Shown here: positions 1-6,490 of the stretch, one piece after another | Layout of the letters: each line of letters starts with the position of its first letter | Numbering within the stretch: the first letter of the stretch is position 1 | Source: Candidatus Peribacteraceae bacterium | GTDB lineage: Bacteria; Patescibacteriota; Gracilibacteria; Peribacterales; Peribacteraceae | Reading direction: 5' to 3' | NCBI GenBank assembly: GCA_028717505.1 | Contig: JAQUNQ010000016.1 | Coordinates: 1 to 15,295 of the forward strand | Length of the DNA: 15,295 bases | Program-made: the position numbers and the translations under genes | The notes under the pieces: generated by a model | What the model was told of the DNA's origin: nothing | Database searches by the model: none | What the model saw: the letters and a program-made list of their open reading frames with translations, nothing else

Positions 1-894
1 GGCTTCGTCATTGGGGACAAGTCCTTCGGAGTGGACCCGAACAATGCCGAGGTCCTCCGCTCGTGGCGCAACTGGCATCGGCGTTCACGCCCCGGTCCGT
101 TCCTGCTCGACGGCTACGGCTGGCCGCCGTTCGTCACGGGACTGGAGGGGAACTTGGGGCGGCAGGTGTGGGGTCACGCCGTGCAAATGTGGGATGACCG
201 GAACTTCGAGGCGTCGTGGGAATTCTTGCGTGATTCCCTCCAGCCCATCGCGCAGATTTGCTGCGGTGTCCGCTTGGATTGCGCGCTGGCCCTGAGCAAC
301 GGTCACTCGTGCTTCAATCCGGTCAATCATGAGGAACGGTACTTCGCTTACGGTCCGAAGGCGGAGATCTTCCGGCGGATGGTGGATACCTTTCATCGTC
401 TCGCTTTCTACGTGGAAGCGGCAGGTTTTGTTCCTCAGGCGGCGCACGATGCGTACAACTACTTCGGCCTCCGGACCGTCGACAATACGCAGTGGGGGAT
501 GTCTCCCCACGACGGGAGCCCCGCGACTATTTTTCAGGTCGACAACGTCGATACGGCGTTCTCCTCCGCCATCGCCAATGCGGGTCACTGCTGGCGGGAG
601 AAGGCCCCGCACATCAACGGCATTCTCGATGCCTCGTGCGGGCGGAAGTGGAACACCGGCGGGAACGTGGATCAGGCCGTGCGCAACTTCATCGGGTGGC
701 ACATGAACTCGTTCCGGCAATTCGTCGCCACCACGCTCGCGAGCCTCGCCGGCGAAGTCCGGTCCTTCAATGTCGCGGGCGCACAGGATCCATCCTTCTG
801 GCAGCTCGTGTGCTGGCGGCCGCGCCATGAACTGATGGAGGTGTTCGATCGCTTCCGCGCCGTCATCGACGGGACGGGAAGAGGATGGTGGTAA
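1..894 (+). CDS. Hypothetical Trp/Cys-rich protein, 5' end outside window
   Basis: The reading frame is open from base 1 to TAA at 892-894, giving at least 297 residues; the true start lies upstream or is an internal GTG at base 31. I do not recognise the family. The protein looks soluble: no signal peptide or membrane segment is visible in the part present. It is unusually rich in Trp, Phe, His and Asn, with several Cys (a CC pair in QICCGVRLDCAL near residue 90, and single Cys further on), and ends in RGWW. Repeated aromatic segments (FIGWHMNSFRQF, SFWQLVCWRPRHEL) suggest a compact enzyme or binding fold, but no catalytic motif could be assigned. Codon use is GC-rich like its neighbours. 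A long antisense frame across it is a GC shadow. The gene ends directly in a structured terminator element. Confidence 0.7.
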   Translation, partial: GFVIGDKSFGVDPNNAEVLRSWRNWHRRSRPGPFLLDGYGWPPFVTGLEGNLGRQVWGHAVQMWDDRNFEASWEFLRDSLQPIAQICCGVRLDCALALSNGHSCFNPVNHEERYFAYGPKAEIFRRMVDTFHRLAFYVEAAGFVPQAAHDAYNYFGLRTVDNTQWGMSPHDGSPATIFQVDNVDTAFSSAIANAGHCWREKAPHINGILDASCGRKWNTGGNVDQAVRNFIGWHMNSFRQFVATTLASLAGEVRSFNVAGAQDPSFWQLVCWRPRHELMEVFDRFRAVIDGTGRGWW

Positions 895-999
895 AACATG
901 GGAGGACAACCTACGGTTTTCCTCCCATGAGCCCATCTTTCCCTTACGGGTGTCGCTCCAGGCAAGCGGAGCTTGCCTTCGCGACTTTTATAATTTTTT
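895..999 (+). terminator. Two-hairpin 3' element, copy 1 (terminator-like structured RNA)
   Basis: It begins right after the stop codon of the preceding gene. Hairpin 1 pairs CATGGGAGGA (897-906) with TCCTCCCATG (920-929) and can extend inside with AACC/GGTT around a TAC loop. After a pyrimidine-rich linker, hairpin 2 has outer stem GTCGC (952-956)/GCGAC (981-985), an internal loop TCCA/TTC, and inner stem GGCAAGC (961-967)/GCTTGCC (971-977) with a GGA loop. A T-rich run (986-999) follows, as in intrinsic terminators. A second copy lies after gyrA at 13308-13419; over the first 68 aligned columns about 55 are identical. Termination is inferred from hairpin plus T-tract. Why the first hairpin is conserved is unknown. 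Confidence 0.8.
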
Positions 1000-1031
1000 C
1001 TCCGACGAAAGATCGGCTATCCTTGTGATAG

Positions 1032-1106
1032 GGTGCCGTAGCCAAGTAGTAAGGCAGAGGTCTGCAAAACCTCCATACGCGGGTGCAATTCCCGCCGGCA
1101 CCTCCA
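1032..1106 (+). tRNA. tRNA-Cys (anticodon GCA), CCA encoded
   Basis: Acceptor arm GGTGCCG (1032-1038) pairs with CGGCACC (1096-1102), followed by discriminator T (1103), the usual identity base for tRNA-Cys, and an encoded CCA (1104-1106). The D arm uses GCC/GGC. The anticodon stem GAGGT/ACCTC encloses loop CTGCAAA with anticodon GCA. The T arm is GCGGG/CCCGC around TGCAATT. The promoter is uncertain: TATAAT at 989-994 lies in the upstream T-tract, and a weaker TATCCT at 1018-1023 sits 8 bases before the mature 5' end. Confidence 0.95.
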
Positions 1107-1126
1107 TTCGTCTCCGCTTCGCTTCA

Positions 1127-2371
1127 CTAGGCGAAGGTGAGTGCCTCCGGCGCAAAAATCAGCAGGAATCCGAGCGCGTACATCAGGAAGCCGCCGAAGA
1201 TCAGCGTGAAGCGCGCGTACTTCTTGGTGAGGCCCGTGGCGTGGAGGGTCCAGACGGCGATGGCGAAGATCGCGACATCGTCGATCATGTAGAGGAGGAT
1301 GTAGAGGAGGATATAGAAGTAGCGCGCGAGCGTGGAGACATCGTTGAACGCGAGGATCTGGGTGAAGACCGCCGGGAGCCCCGCCGTGCACACGAGCTCG
1401 ATGGCGTTGACGGAGATAGCGAGGATGGCCACACCGAGGAGCATCGCCGGCCATGCTGATTTTTGGAGGATGGCGCGCATGCGATCGATGATCCGCTTCT
1501 TCTGCTGCAAGTCCGTCACCTGGCAAGCGTTGGGGTCCTTCCCAAGAGCCTCGTAGAAGTAGAAAGCACCGCCGCCAATCGCCACGAGACCGATGATTTT
1601 CTGCACCCAGAAGTTGAAGCCGATGATGAGGAATGCATTGAGCCACGCGGCGATGAAGAGGTAGTACATCGCGCCGCTCACGAAGAGGAACATGCCGCCG
1701 ATCATCCAGACTTTCCTCGGGTCGCGCGTGGCAATGAGGAGGGTGAGGAGCGTGATGAGCACCCACATGGCGCACGGATTGAAGCCGTCCAGGAAGCCAA
1801 CGAGGATGGAGAGCATCGGGAGCGAGAGGAGCGACAGATCCACTTCTCCGATGAGTGGTATATGGAAGATGAACGCATCCAGATCCACGGTGCATCCTTT
1901 GGTGCACGTTCCTTCCGTGGTCTCCACCTCGACGTGCTGTGCGCTCGCGAGGAACGCGGAGAAGGACAGGCTTTCCCCGGGTCTCTCGCGCATCACCCGG
2001 AGGAGCGTGGCGATCTTCACGCCGGTCGTCGCATCATCTTTGTAGCCCTGGATCACGTGGCCGTTCACGACGATGGTCGGGACGCCCTGCTGGAGCGTGG
2101 GTGCGCGCTCCTGCACTCTCGCGAAGAGCTGCTGACTCTCTGCCTGCGTGATTTCATGGAGTTCCACCTTCCATTTCTGAGCCGCTGCATAGGCCTTGAA
2201 TGCGGCGCAGTGCGGACAATTGTCACTCACGAAGGCCACGATGTCCGCGTCGGATACTGTGGGAGGTGGCGCGACCGTCTCCCCCCGGAAGGCGCGCTGC
2301 GGGAAGACGAGCGCAAGGAGAATTGCGGGGAGGAATGCGCCGATGAAGAAGAGGAGAAGGCGACGATTCAT
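1127..2371 (-). CDS. Membrane thiol-disulfide transport protein: glutaredoxin-like domain fused to DsbD/CcdA-like domain
   Basis: A 414-residue protein. Residues about 4-23 form a signal anchor. A thioredoxin/glutaredoxin-like domain follows, with redox motif CPHC at 52-55 and the cis-proline motif GVPT at 96-99. A Cys pair (C156, C160) lies in the linker. From about residue 180 there are roughly six membrane segments. These include GFNPCAMWVL (C200) and ELVCTAGLP (C328), the two membrane-embedded cysteines expected of the DsbD/CcdA family. By family knowledge it would carry reducing equivalents from cytoplasmic thioredoxin across the membrane to extracytoplasmic disulfides; the N-terminal domain would be the outer partner. 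The start at 2371 is supported by the signal anchor and by TATACT at 2383-2388, 11 bases upstream. No Shine-Dalgarno sequence is visible. It ends in TAG, 20 bases from tRNA-Cys, and converges on it. trxA, a plausible electron donor, is about 4 kb away. Confidence 0.85.
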   Translation of the reverse strand: MNRRLLLFFIGAFLPAILLALVFPQRAFRGETVAPPPTVSDADIVAFVSDNCPHCAAFKAYAAAQKWKVELHEITQAESQQLFARVQERAPTLQQGVPTIVVNGHVIQGYKDDATTGVKIATLLRVMRERPGESLSFSAFLASAQHVEVETTEGTCTKGCTVDLDAFIFHIPLIGEVDLSLLSLPMLSILVGFLDGFNPCAMWVLITLLTLLIATRDPRKVWMIGGMFLFVSGAMYYLFIAAWLNAFLIIGFNFWVQKIIGLVAIGGGAFYFYEALGKDPNACQVTDLQQKKRIIDRMRAILQKSAWPAMLLGVAILAISVNAIELVCTAGLPAVFTQILAFNDVSTLARYFYILLYILLYMIDDVAIFAIAVWTLHATGLTKKYARFTLIFGGFLMYALGFLLIFAPEALTFA

Positions 2372-2382
2372 CGTGTTGCGGC

Positions 2383-2388
2383 AGTATA
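2383..2388 (-). promoter_or_regulatory. -10 element of the glutaredoxin-DsbD-like gene
   Basis: TATACT read on the minus strand, ending 11 bases before the ATG at 2371. A transcript starting about 7 bases downstream would have a leader of only a few bases. No good -35 or TGn extension is seen. Confidence 0.5.
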
Positions 2389-2414
2389 GGGGATGTCCTT
2401 CGAGGAAACACTAT

Positions 2415-2879
2415 TTAATCCGTTGTACGCACGTAGGGCATGGTTTCGGTGGAGCACTGTCCTGTCTCCGCATCGAAGATGCACTGCGTCAGAACATCAT
2501 TTGCTGCCCACTGCACATCGACATCAATGCCATTGCCCTCCAGGAACTGGATGAGAATTTTTCGCGCCTCCTGCTGCCTTTTTTGCAGGGGGAGAGACAT
2601 GTGGGAGAAGATGGCGGCTCCCCGGAGGATGGCCCGCAGTTCGTTGCCGAGCTTTGCCTGTGATGCAGCAATGAAGCGGTGGACGTTCTCCATGACACTT
2701 CCATCAAATACGGGGACGAGCAGATGTGCTGCGAAGCCGCCGCGTGCGGGGTCCTCCCGATGACGCAGGGCCACGAAAGTGCCGACCGAAATCCATCCCA
2801 TATCCACTTCCTCTTGTCCCTTGACCCACTTGAAGTAGTCGTCGGGGAAAGGCTGTGAGGAGCAGGGGGGGCACTCCAT
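2415..2879 (-). CDS. Small hypothetical protein with N-terminal CPPC motif
   Basis: I do not recognise this soluble protein of about 154 residues. It starts MECPPC, a CxxC pair at residues 3-6, and has two more Cys near the C-terminus (CIFDAETGQC). The middle looks like a mixed alpha/beta domain (VGTFVALRHREDP, GFAAHLLVPVFDG) followed by helices. The start was chosen from the promoter: an in-frame ATG at 2888 lies immediately after a TATGAT -10 and could not be transcribed from it, whereas the ATG at 2879 begins 9 bases after the -10, giving a leaderless mRNA. The 2888 start would add only MNQ. The gene lies 43 bases upstream of the DsbD-like gene on the same strand, and both carry CxxC motifs, so a redox or metal-binding role is possible; this is inference. 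Confidence 0.7.
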   Translation of the reverse strand: MECPPCSSQPFPDDYFKWVKGQEEVDMGWISVGTFVALRHREDPARGGFAAHLLVPVFDGSVMENVHRFIAASQAKLGNELRAILRGAAIFSHMSLPLQKRQQEARKILIQFLEGNGIDVDVQWAANDVLTQCIFDAETGQCSTETMPYVRTTD

Positions 2880-2888
2880 TTGATTCAT

Positions 2889-2916
2889 ATCATAAAAACT
2901 TTCTTAGAATTGTCAA
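2889..2916 (-). promoter_or_regulatory. Promoter of the CPPC protein gene
   Basis: Read on the minus strand: consensus -35 TTGACA (2916-2911), 16-base spacer, -10 TATGAT (2894-2889). It is the best sigma-70-type promoter in the window. Its position decides the start codon: transcription would begin near 2882, just before the ATG at 2879. Confidence 0.8.
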
Positions 2917-2948
2917 ATGTTGTTCTATTTGGCGATTTGGTAAGGAGC

Positions 2949-2976
2949 TTGATTTCCTAATCAATATTGATACAAT
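2949..2976 (+). promoter_or_regulatory. Promoter of the first purP gene
   Basis: -35 TTGATT (2949-2954), 16-base spacer, -10 TACAAT (2971-2976). The ATG at 2989 is 12 bases after the -10, so the expected leader is about 5 bases with no room for a Shine-Dalgarno sequence. It diverges from the promoter of the CPPC gene in the same AT-rich spacer. Confidence 0.7.
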
Positions 2977-2988
2977 GCCGAAAATACC

Positions 2989-4044
2989 ATGGCACGCGCG
3001 ACGCCCATCCTCCCGGCCTCCACGAATCCGAAGGACTACGTCATCGCCACGCTCGGAAGCCACTCCGCCCTGCAGATTCTGAAGGGCGCGCGCGACGAGG
3101 GGATGCGCAATCTGGTCATCTGCAAGAAGGGGACGGAGCGGGCGTACAAGAGCTATGGCGTGGCTGACGAGATCCTCCTCGTCGACAACTGGTCGGAGTG
3201 GAACGATGCGCTGGAGGACGAGCTTATCCGCCGGAATGCCATCATCATTCCGCATGGGTCCTTCGTGGCGTACCTCGGGCCGGAGCGTGTGATGAAGGTG
3301 CAGTCGATGTACTACGGGACCAAGGAGATCCTCAAGTGGGAGAGCGACCGCACGCTCGAGCGGCAGTGGCTGGAGAAGGCAGGCATTCAGATGCCATCGC
3401 TCTTCGCGAAGCCGGAGGACATCGACCGGCCCGCCATCGTGAAGTTCCACGGCGCCTAGGGGGGGTTCTGCTACTTCGTGGTGAAGTCGGCGGAACAATT
3501 CTACGAGGTGAAGAACCGCAAGTATCCGGAACAGAACGATTACGCGCTGCAGGAGTACATCGTGGGCGTGCCGCTCTACGTGCACTACTTCTACTCGCCG
3601 CTCACGAAGGAACTCGAGATCATGAGCTTCGACAAGCGCTACGAGTCCAATGCCGACAGTATCGGGCGCATCCGTGCGGAGGACCAGCTGGCCGCGAATA
3701 TCCACACGTCCTATACCATCGTCGGCAACATTCCCGTGGTTGTCCGCGAGTCGCTTCTGCCGCAATTCTTCGATATGGGGGAGCGGGTGGTGGAGCAGAG
3801 CCGCAAGCTCAAGGCGGGCAAGGGGCTCTTCGGTCCGTTCTGCCTCGAGTGCATCGTCACGCGGAAGCTGCAGATCTTTGTCTTCGAGATTTCCGCCCGC
3901 ATCGTCGCCGGCACGAACCCCTTCGTCGAAGGGTCGCCGTACACGGCACTCCGGTACAAGGAGCCCATGAGCACCGGTCGCCGCCTCGCGCGGGACATCA
4001 GGCAGGCCATCGAACAGGGGAGACTCGATGAAGTATTGGGTTAG
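2989..4044 (+). pseudogene. purP: PurP (FAICAR synthetase) interrupted by an in-frame TAG
   Basis: Read through, this is a 351-codon PurP-family ATP-grasp protein, normal length for archaeal PurP, which makes FAICAR from AICAR, formate and ATP in purine synthesis. It has the N-terminal signature IATLGSHSALQI (19-30) and the C-terminal ATP-grasp signature EISARIVAG (300-308). Codon 157 (3457-3459) is TAG, where the family usually has Lys in a glycine-rich AKGG-type loop. Bases 3459-3465 are a run of seven G, and the next residues (GGFCYF) also differ from the usual GGRGYF. The frame stays open and well conserved to a second TAG at 4042-4044, with no frameshift. As written the products would be a 156-residue N-terminal piece and, if translation restarts at GTG 3478 or 3481, a 188-residue C-terminal piece. 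Recent mutation, sequence error in the G-run, or readthrough all fit. Confidence 0.85.
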
Positions 4045-4067
4045 GAGCAGGGAGTAGGTGGTAGGGT
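4045..4067 (+). repeat. Short G-rich TAGG repeat, intergenic
   Basis: Begins directly after the stop codon of the first purP gene: AGGGAGTAGGTGGTAGGG-type sequence. It resembles the longer G-rich repeats at 9777-9813 and 10513-10538. Confidence 0.45.
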
Positions 4068-4069
4068 CA

Positions 4070-4098
4070 TTGGTTTCTCCGATCTTTCCTTCTACACT
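4070..4098 (+). promoter_or_regulatory. Promoter of the second purP-like gene
   Basis: -35 TTGGTT (4070-4075), 17-base spacer, -10 TACACT (4093-4098). The ATG at 4107 is 8 bases after the -10, so the mRNA is predicted leaderless. The second paralog could therefore be expressed independently of the interrupted first one. Confidence 0.6.
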
Positions 4099-4106
4099 TT
4101 CCACTG

Positions 4107-5243
4107 ATGGACGTCCCTGCACTTCTCAAAGGCTACGACCTCAAACACATCACTGTCGGCGTGTTGGGGGGACACAGTGCGCTCGATGTCTCACACGGGG
4201 CGAAGAAGCACGGGTTCAGGACGGTGTGTGTCGCGCGGAAAGGGCGGGAGAAGACGTACACGCAGTACTTCAAAACGCAGGAGGATACCGGCTGCATCGA
4301 TGAGTGCATCCTCGTCGACAAGTTCGAAGATGTCCTAAAGGAGGACGTCCAGCAGAAGCTGAGAAAACTGAATACAATTTTTATACATAATAGGTACTTC
4401 TGGGTGTACTTCCCCGACTATGCGAAGGTGGAGAATGATTTTCAGATTCCCATCTTCGGCTCGCGAACATTCGTGAAGCTCGAGGAGCGCGATCAACCTT
4501 ACAACCAATATCATCTCCTCAAAGATGCCGGCATCCGCACGCCGAAAATTTTCGCGAAGCCGGAGGATATCGACCGGCCGGCGCTGGTGAAAGCAAGTGA
4601 GGCGCAGCGCGGATACGAGCGGGCATTCTTCTTCGTCGGGAACAAACCGTCATGGGAGGCTGAAGGTTCGCGCTTGGAGAGAGAGGGGAAAGTCTCGGCG
4701 AAGTGGCGTCAGGCTCCCATCGAAGAATTCGTCGTCGGCGCTCCGGTGAACTTCAATTTCTTCTTCTCGCCGCTCACGGGGAGGCTCGAACTCCTCGGCA
4801 CCGACACGCGCCGCCAGACGAATCTGGACGGCTTCCTCCGCATGACGGCGCCGGAGCAGAGCAAGGCGCTGCAGGCCGGCATCCCGCTCAAGAGGATCGA
4901 GACGGGACACATCGCCTGCACAGTGAAAGAGTCCATCCTCGAGAAGGCATTTGAGCTCGGGGAGAAGTTTGTGAAGGCCACGCAGAAGCTGCCGAGGGAA
5001 TTGGACCCATCTGGCAAAGGCATCATCGGGCCCTTCGCGCTACAGGGGGCGGTGGTCGCGGAGGAGGGGAAGGAGGACATCGTGATCTTCGATGTCAGCT
5101 TGCGCATCCCCGGCTCGCCCGGGACGTTCGCGACGCCGTACACGCGCTATCTGTACGGTCAAGCGATGAGCGTGGGGGAGCGCATCGGGATGGAGCTCAA
5201 GCGGGCACTGGAGGCGGGAAGAGTATCGGATATCATCACATAG
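4107..5243 (+). CDS. PurP-like ATP-grasp protein, divergent paralog
   Basis: A 378-residue protein of the PurP (COG1759) family, clearly related to its upstream neighbour. It has GVLGGHSALDV (18-28) for the N-terminal signature, the shared segment FAKPEDIDRPA about residues 150-160, FFFSPLTGRLELL matching YFYSPLTKELEIM, and DVSLRI (329-334) where the first copy has EISARI. The glycine-rich ATP-loop region reads VKASEAQRGYERAFFF rather than the usual GAKGGRGYF form. Family knowledge: archaeal genomes often have more than one PurP paralog, and only some have proven FAICAR synthetase activity. The changed loop suggests either a different substrate or a non-catalytic subunit; this is inference. 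It ends in TAG, 7 bases from a convergent small gene. An AT-rich patch with rare codons lies near 4367-4394. Confidence 0.8.
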   Translation: MDVPALLKGYDLKHITVGVLGGHSALDVSHGAKKHGFRTVCVARKGREKTYTQYFKTQEDTGCIDECILVDKFEDVLKEDVQQKLRKLNTIFIHNRYFWVYFPDYAKVENDFQIPIFGSRTFVKLEERDQPYNQYHLLKDAGIRTPKIFAKPEDIDRPALVKASEAQRGYERAFFFVGNKPSWEAEGSRLEREGKVSAKWRQAPIEEFVVGAPVNFNFFFSPLTGRLELLGTDTRRQTNLDGFLRMTAPEQSKALQAGIPLKRIETGHIACTVKESILEKAFELGEKFVKATQKLPRELDPSGKGIIGPFALQGAVVAEEGKEDIVIFDVSLRIPGSPGTFATPYTRYLYGQAMSVGERIGMELKRALEAGRVSDIIT

Positions 5244-5250
5244 CGCTCGA

Positions 5251-5553
5251 TCACCGCCCGGGTCCGGTGAAAACCGCTTCCACTGCGCTGCGTATCTGCG
5301 CCGCATCCTGATCGAAAGTGACAAGATCGGGTTGATGATCGTCCTTCCCCAACTCCGTGACGAGTGCCTCCCGTGCCGTGGCGATTTCCTCCTCGAGTGC
5401 TGCACGATATTCCGCTGCAGTGGAAGTCTGGCGTTGTAACATCGGAAAGAAGAGGTGGGCAAGCCGGCTCTTGGAACTCGCAAGGAGATTGATTGCTCCG
5501 TGGAGAGCAGGGATGAGTGCATCGATTTCGCAGGCGGCAGGGCGGGATTTCAT
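5251..5553 (-). CDS. Small hypothetical alpha-helical protein
   Basis: A frame of 100 residues from ATG 5553 to TGA 5251-5253. I do not recognise it. It looks wholly alpha-helical (EYRAALEEEIATAREALVTELG) and has no signal peptide or membrane segment. A longer frame starting at 5670 was not used because it would run through tRNA-Ala. A weak TACCAT at 5574-5569 is 15 bases upstream. It converges on the purP-like gene with a 7-base gap. Codon use resembles its neighbours, but with no recognised homolog its reality is only moderately certain. Confidence 0.5.
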   Translation of the reverse strand: MKSRPAACEIDALIPALHGAINLLASSKSRLAHLFFPMLQRQTSTAAEYRAALEEEIATAREALVTELGKDDHQPDLVTFDQDAAQIRSAVEAVFTGPGR

Positions 5554-5626
5554 GGTGGGAGGAGGAGCATGGTAAGCACACCTCCTCCATTTGCAAGATG
5601 ATTCGAGCGGGTTTCTGTATGGTGGC

Positions 5627-5702
<76 letters not shown>

Positions 5703-5711
5703 GCTCAGCGG

Positions 5712-5717
5712 ATTCTA
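5712..5717 (-). promoter_or_regulatory. -10 element of tRNA-Ala
   Basis: TAGAAT on the minus strand, 9 bases before the mature tRNA 5' end, so the primary transcript would have almost no 5' leader. No convincing -35 is seen. Confidence 0.4.
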
Positions 5718-5812
5718 GAGCAAGCAGCTCGCCATTCCCAGCAACTTTCGTTACTCTGGGAGGTCCTGGTGTCCCTTCTGCGCCGCCGTGTCACCCGCAG
5801 GGATGCTGGGGC

Positions 5813-5841
5813 GGGCAGGTTGCGCTTTGCGTGACCTGCCC
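5813..5841 (-). terminator. Stem-loop downstream of the trxA-associated membrane protein gene
   Basis: GGGCAGGT (5813-5820) pairs with ACCTGCCC (5834-5841). Inside is a small internal loop, then CGC/GCG closing a TTT loop (plus-strand reading). It begins 9 bases past the stop of the 85-aa gene. Neither strand has a clean T-tract after it, so it may be a weak terminator or a 3'-end stabilising hairpin. Confidence 0.5.
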
Positions 5842-5849
5842 AGTTTCAA

Positions 5850-6107
5850 TCACGGCATCAGATTTGGGTCACTCTCCTTGAGTCCGGGCAGGAGGTACTT
5901 CAGGGGAGTGAGGAAGTAGCCTGTCGTGCCGGTGAGCATCGCAACGGAAAAGAAGAAGAGGAGGGTGGCCAGGATGATGATGAAGTTGTAGACCCCTCCG
6001 ATCGACAGCATCCACGAGGACTCCCCGATCATTTCGCTCACGCGCTCGCGGTACTTCAGGATGGTGATGGAGCCGATGATCCCGATGATGCCGAGGACGT
6101 GATACAT
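5850..6107 (-). CDS. Small two-helix membrane protein downstream of trxA
   Basis: An 85-residue protein of unknown family. A first hydrophobic stretch, HVLGIIGIIGSITILKY (3-19), is followed by a charged loop (RERVSEMIGES) and a long second segment around residues 38-60 (YNFIIILATLLFFFSVAMLTG). A Pro/Leu-rich tail follows. It starts 7 bases after the trxA stop codon with no Shine-Dalgarno sequence, so it is probably translated by coupling in the same operon. The pairing with trxA suggests a membrane-associated redox or envelope role, but nothing in the sequence proves this. A different frame starting at 6114 is a shadow. Confidence 0.7.
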   Translation of the reverse strand: MYHVLGIIGIIGSITILKYRERVSEMIGESSWMLSIGGVYNFIIILATLLFFFSVAMLTGTTGYFLTPLKYLLPGLKESDPNLMP

Positions 6108-6114
6108 GCAGCAC

Positions 6115-6435
6115 TCAGGAGAGGAGCTTGTCGAGCACCTTCTTCACCTCCTCCTTGGGCTTGGCGCCGATGAAGCTCTCCACCGGCTGTCCGTCCTTGA
6201 AGAAAATGAAGGTGGGGATGCTCATCACATTGAACTTTCCCGGCGTCTCCATGTTCTCATCCACGTTGATCTTCACGATCTTCACCTTGCCCTCGTACTC
6301 GTGCGCGAGCTCCTCGACGACGGGGAGCATCATCTTGCACGGACCGCACCACGGAGCCCAGAAATCGACCATCACGGGGAGGGTCGCTTCGAGGACTTCC
6401 TGCTGGAATGCTGCGTCGGTGACTTCGTGGGCCAT
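6115..6435 (-). CDS. trxA: Thioredoxin
   Basis: A 106-residue classical thioredoxin: FWAPWCGPCK with active site WCGPC at 29-33, the cis-proline motif SIPTF (P74), and the usual GAKPKEEV helix near the end. It reduces protein disulfides in the cytoplasm and is a plausible electron donor to the DsbD-like membrane protein in this window. The start was chosen at MAHEV (6435), the usual thioredoxin N-terminus; a longer frame from 6561 would add 42 non-conserved residues across the intergenic inverted repeat. A possible -10, TATCAT, lies at 6470-6465 and is followed by a pyrimidine-rich leader of about 20 nt similar to that of gyrA. The gene for an 85-aa membrane protein follows 7 bases later. Confidence 0.97.
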   Translation of the reverse strand: MAHEVTDAAFQQEVLEATLPVMVDFWAPWCGPCKMMLPVVEELAHEYEGKVKIVKINVDENMETPGKFNVMSIPTFIFFKDGQPVESFIGAKPKEEVKKVLDKLLS

Positions 6436-6464
6436 AATCAGGACGAGGGGAAAAGGACGAAGGG

Positions 6465-6470
6465 ATGATA
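6465..6470 (-). promoter_or_regulatory. Possible -10 element of trxA
   Basis: TATCAT on the minus strand, 29 bases before the trxA ATG, followed by CCCTTC and a pyrimidine-rich leader ending CTGATT-ATG. gyrA has the same hexamer followed by CCTTTC and a similar leader. Confidence 0.35.
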
Positions 6471-6490
6471 GAGCAGAATGAAAGGAAGTG

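Noticed and set aside
85..936. Long antisense open frame across the first gene
   Set aside because: GC-rich shadow with Arg/Pro/Glu-rich low-complexity translation; the plus frame has protein-like composition and a terminator directly after its stop.
989..994. Perfect TATAAT as promoter of tRNA-Cys
   Set aside because: It lies in the T-tract of the terminator element, has no -35 at the right distance, and is 37 bases from the tRNA; not called as a promoter feature.
3457..3459. Pyrrolysine or genome-wide TAG recoding
   Set aside because: TAG ends the DsbD-like gene and both purP genes normally, and no pyl genes or suppressor tRNA are visible in the window.
2890..4122. Long minus-strand frame opposite the first purP gene
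   Set aside because: Shadow of the conserved PurP coding sequence; its translation has no recognisable fold and runs through two promoters.
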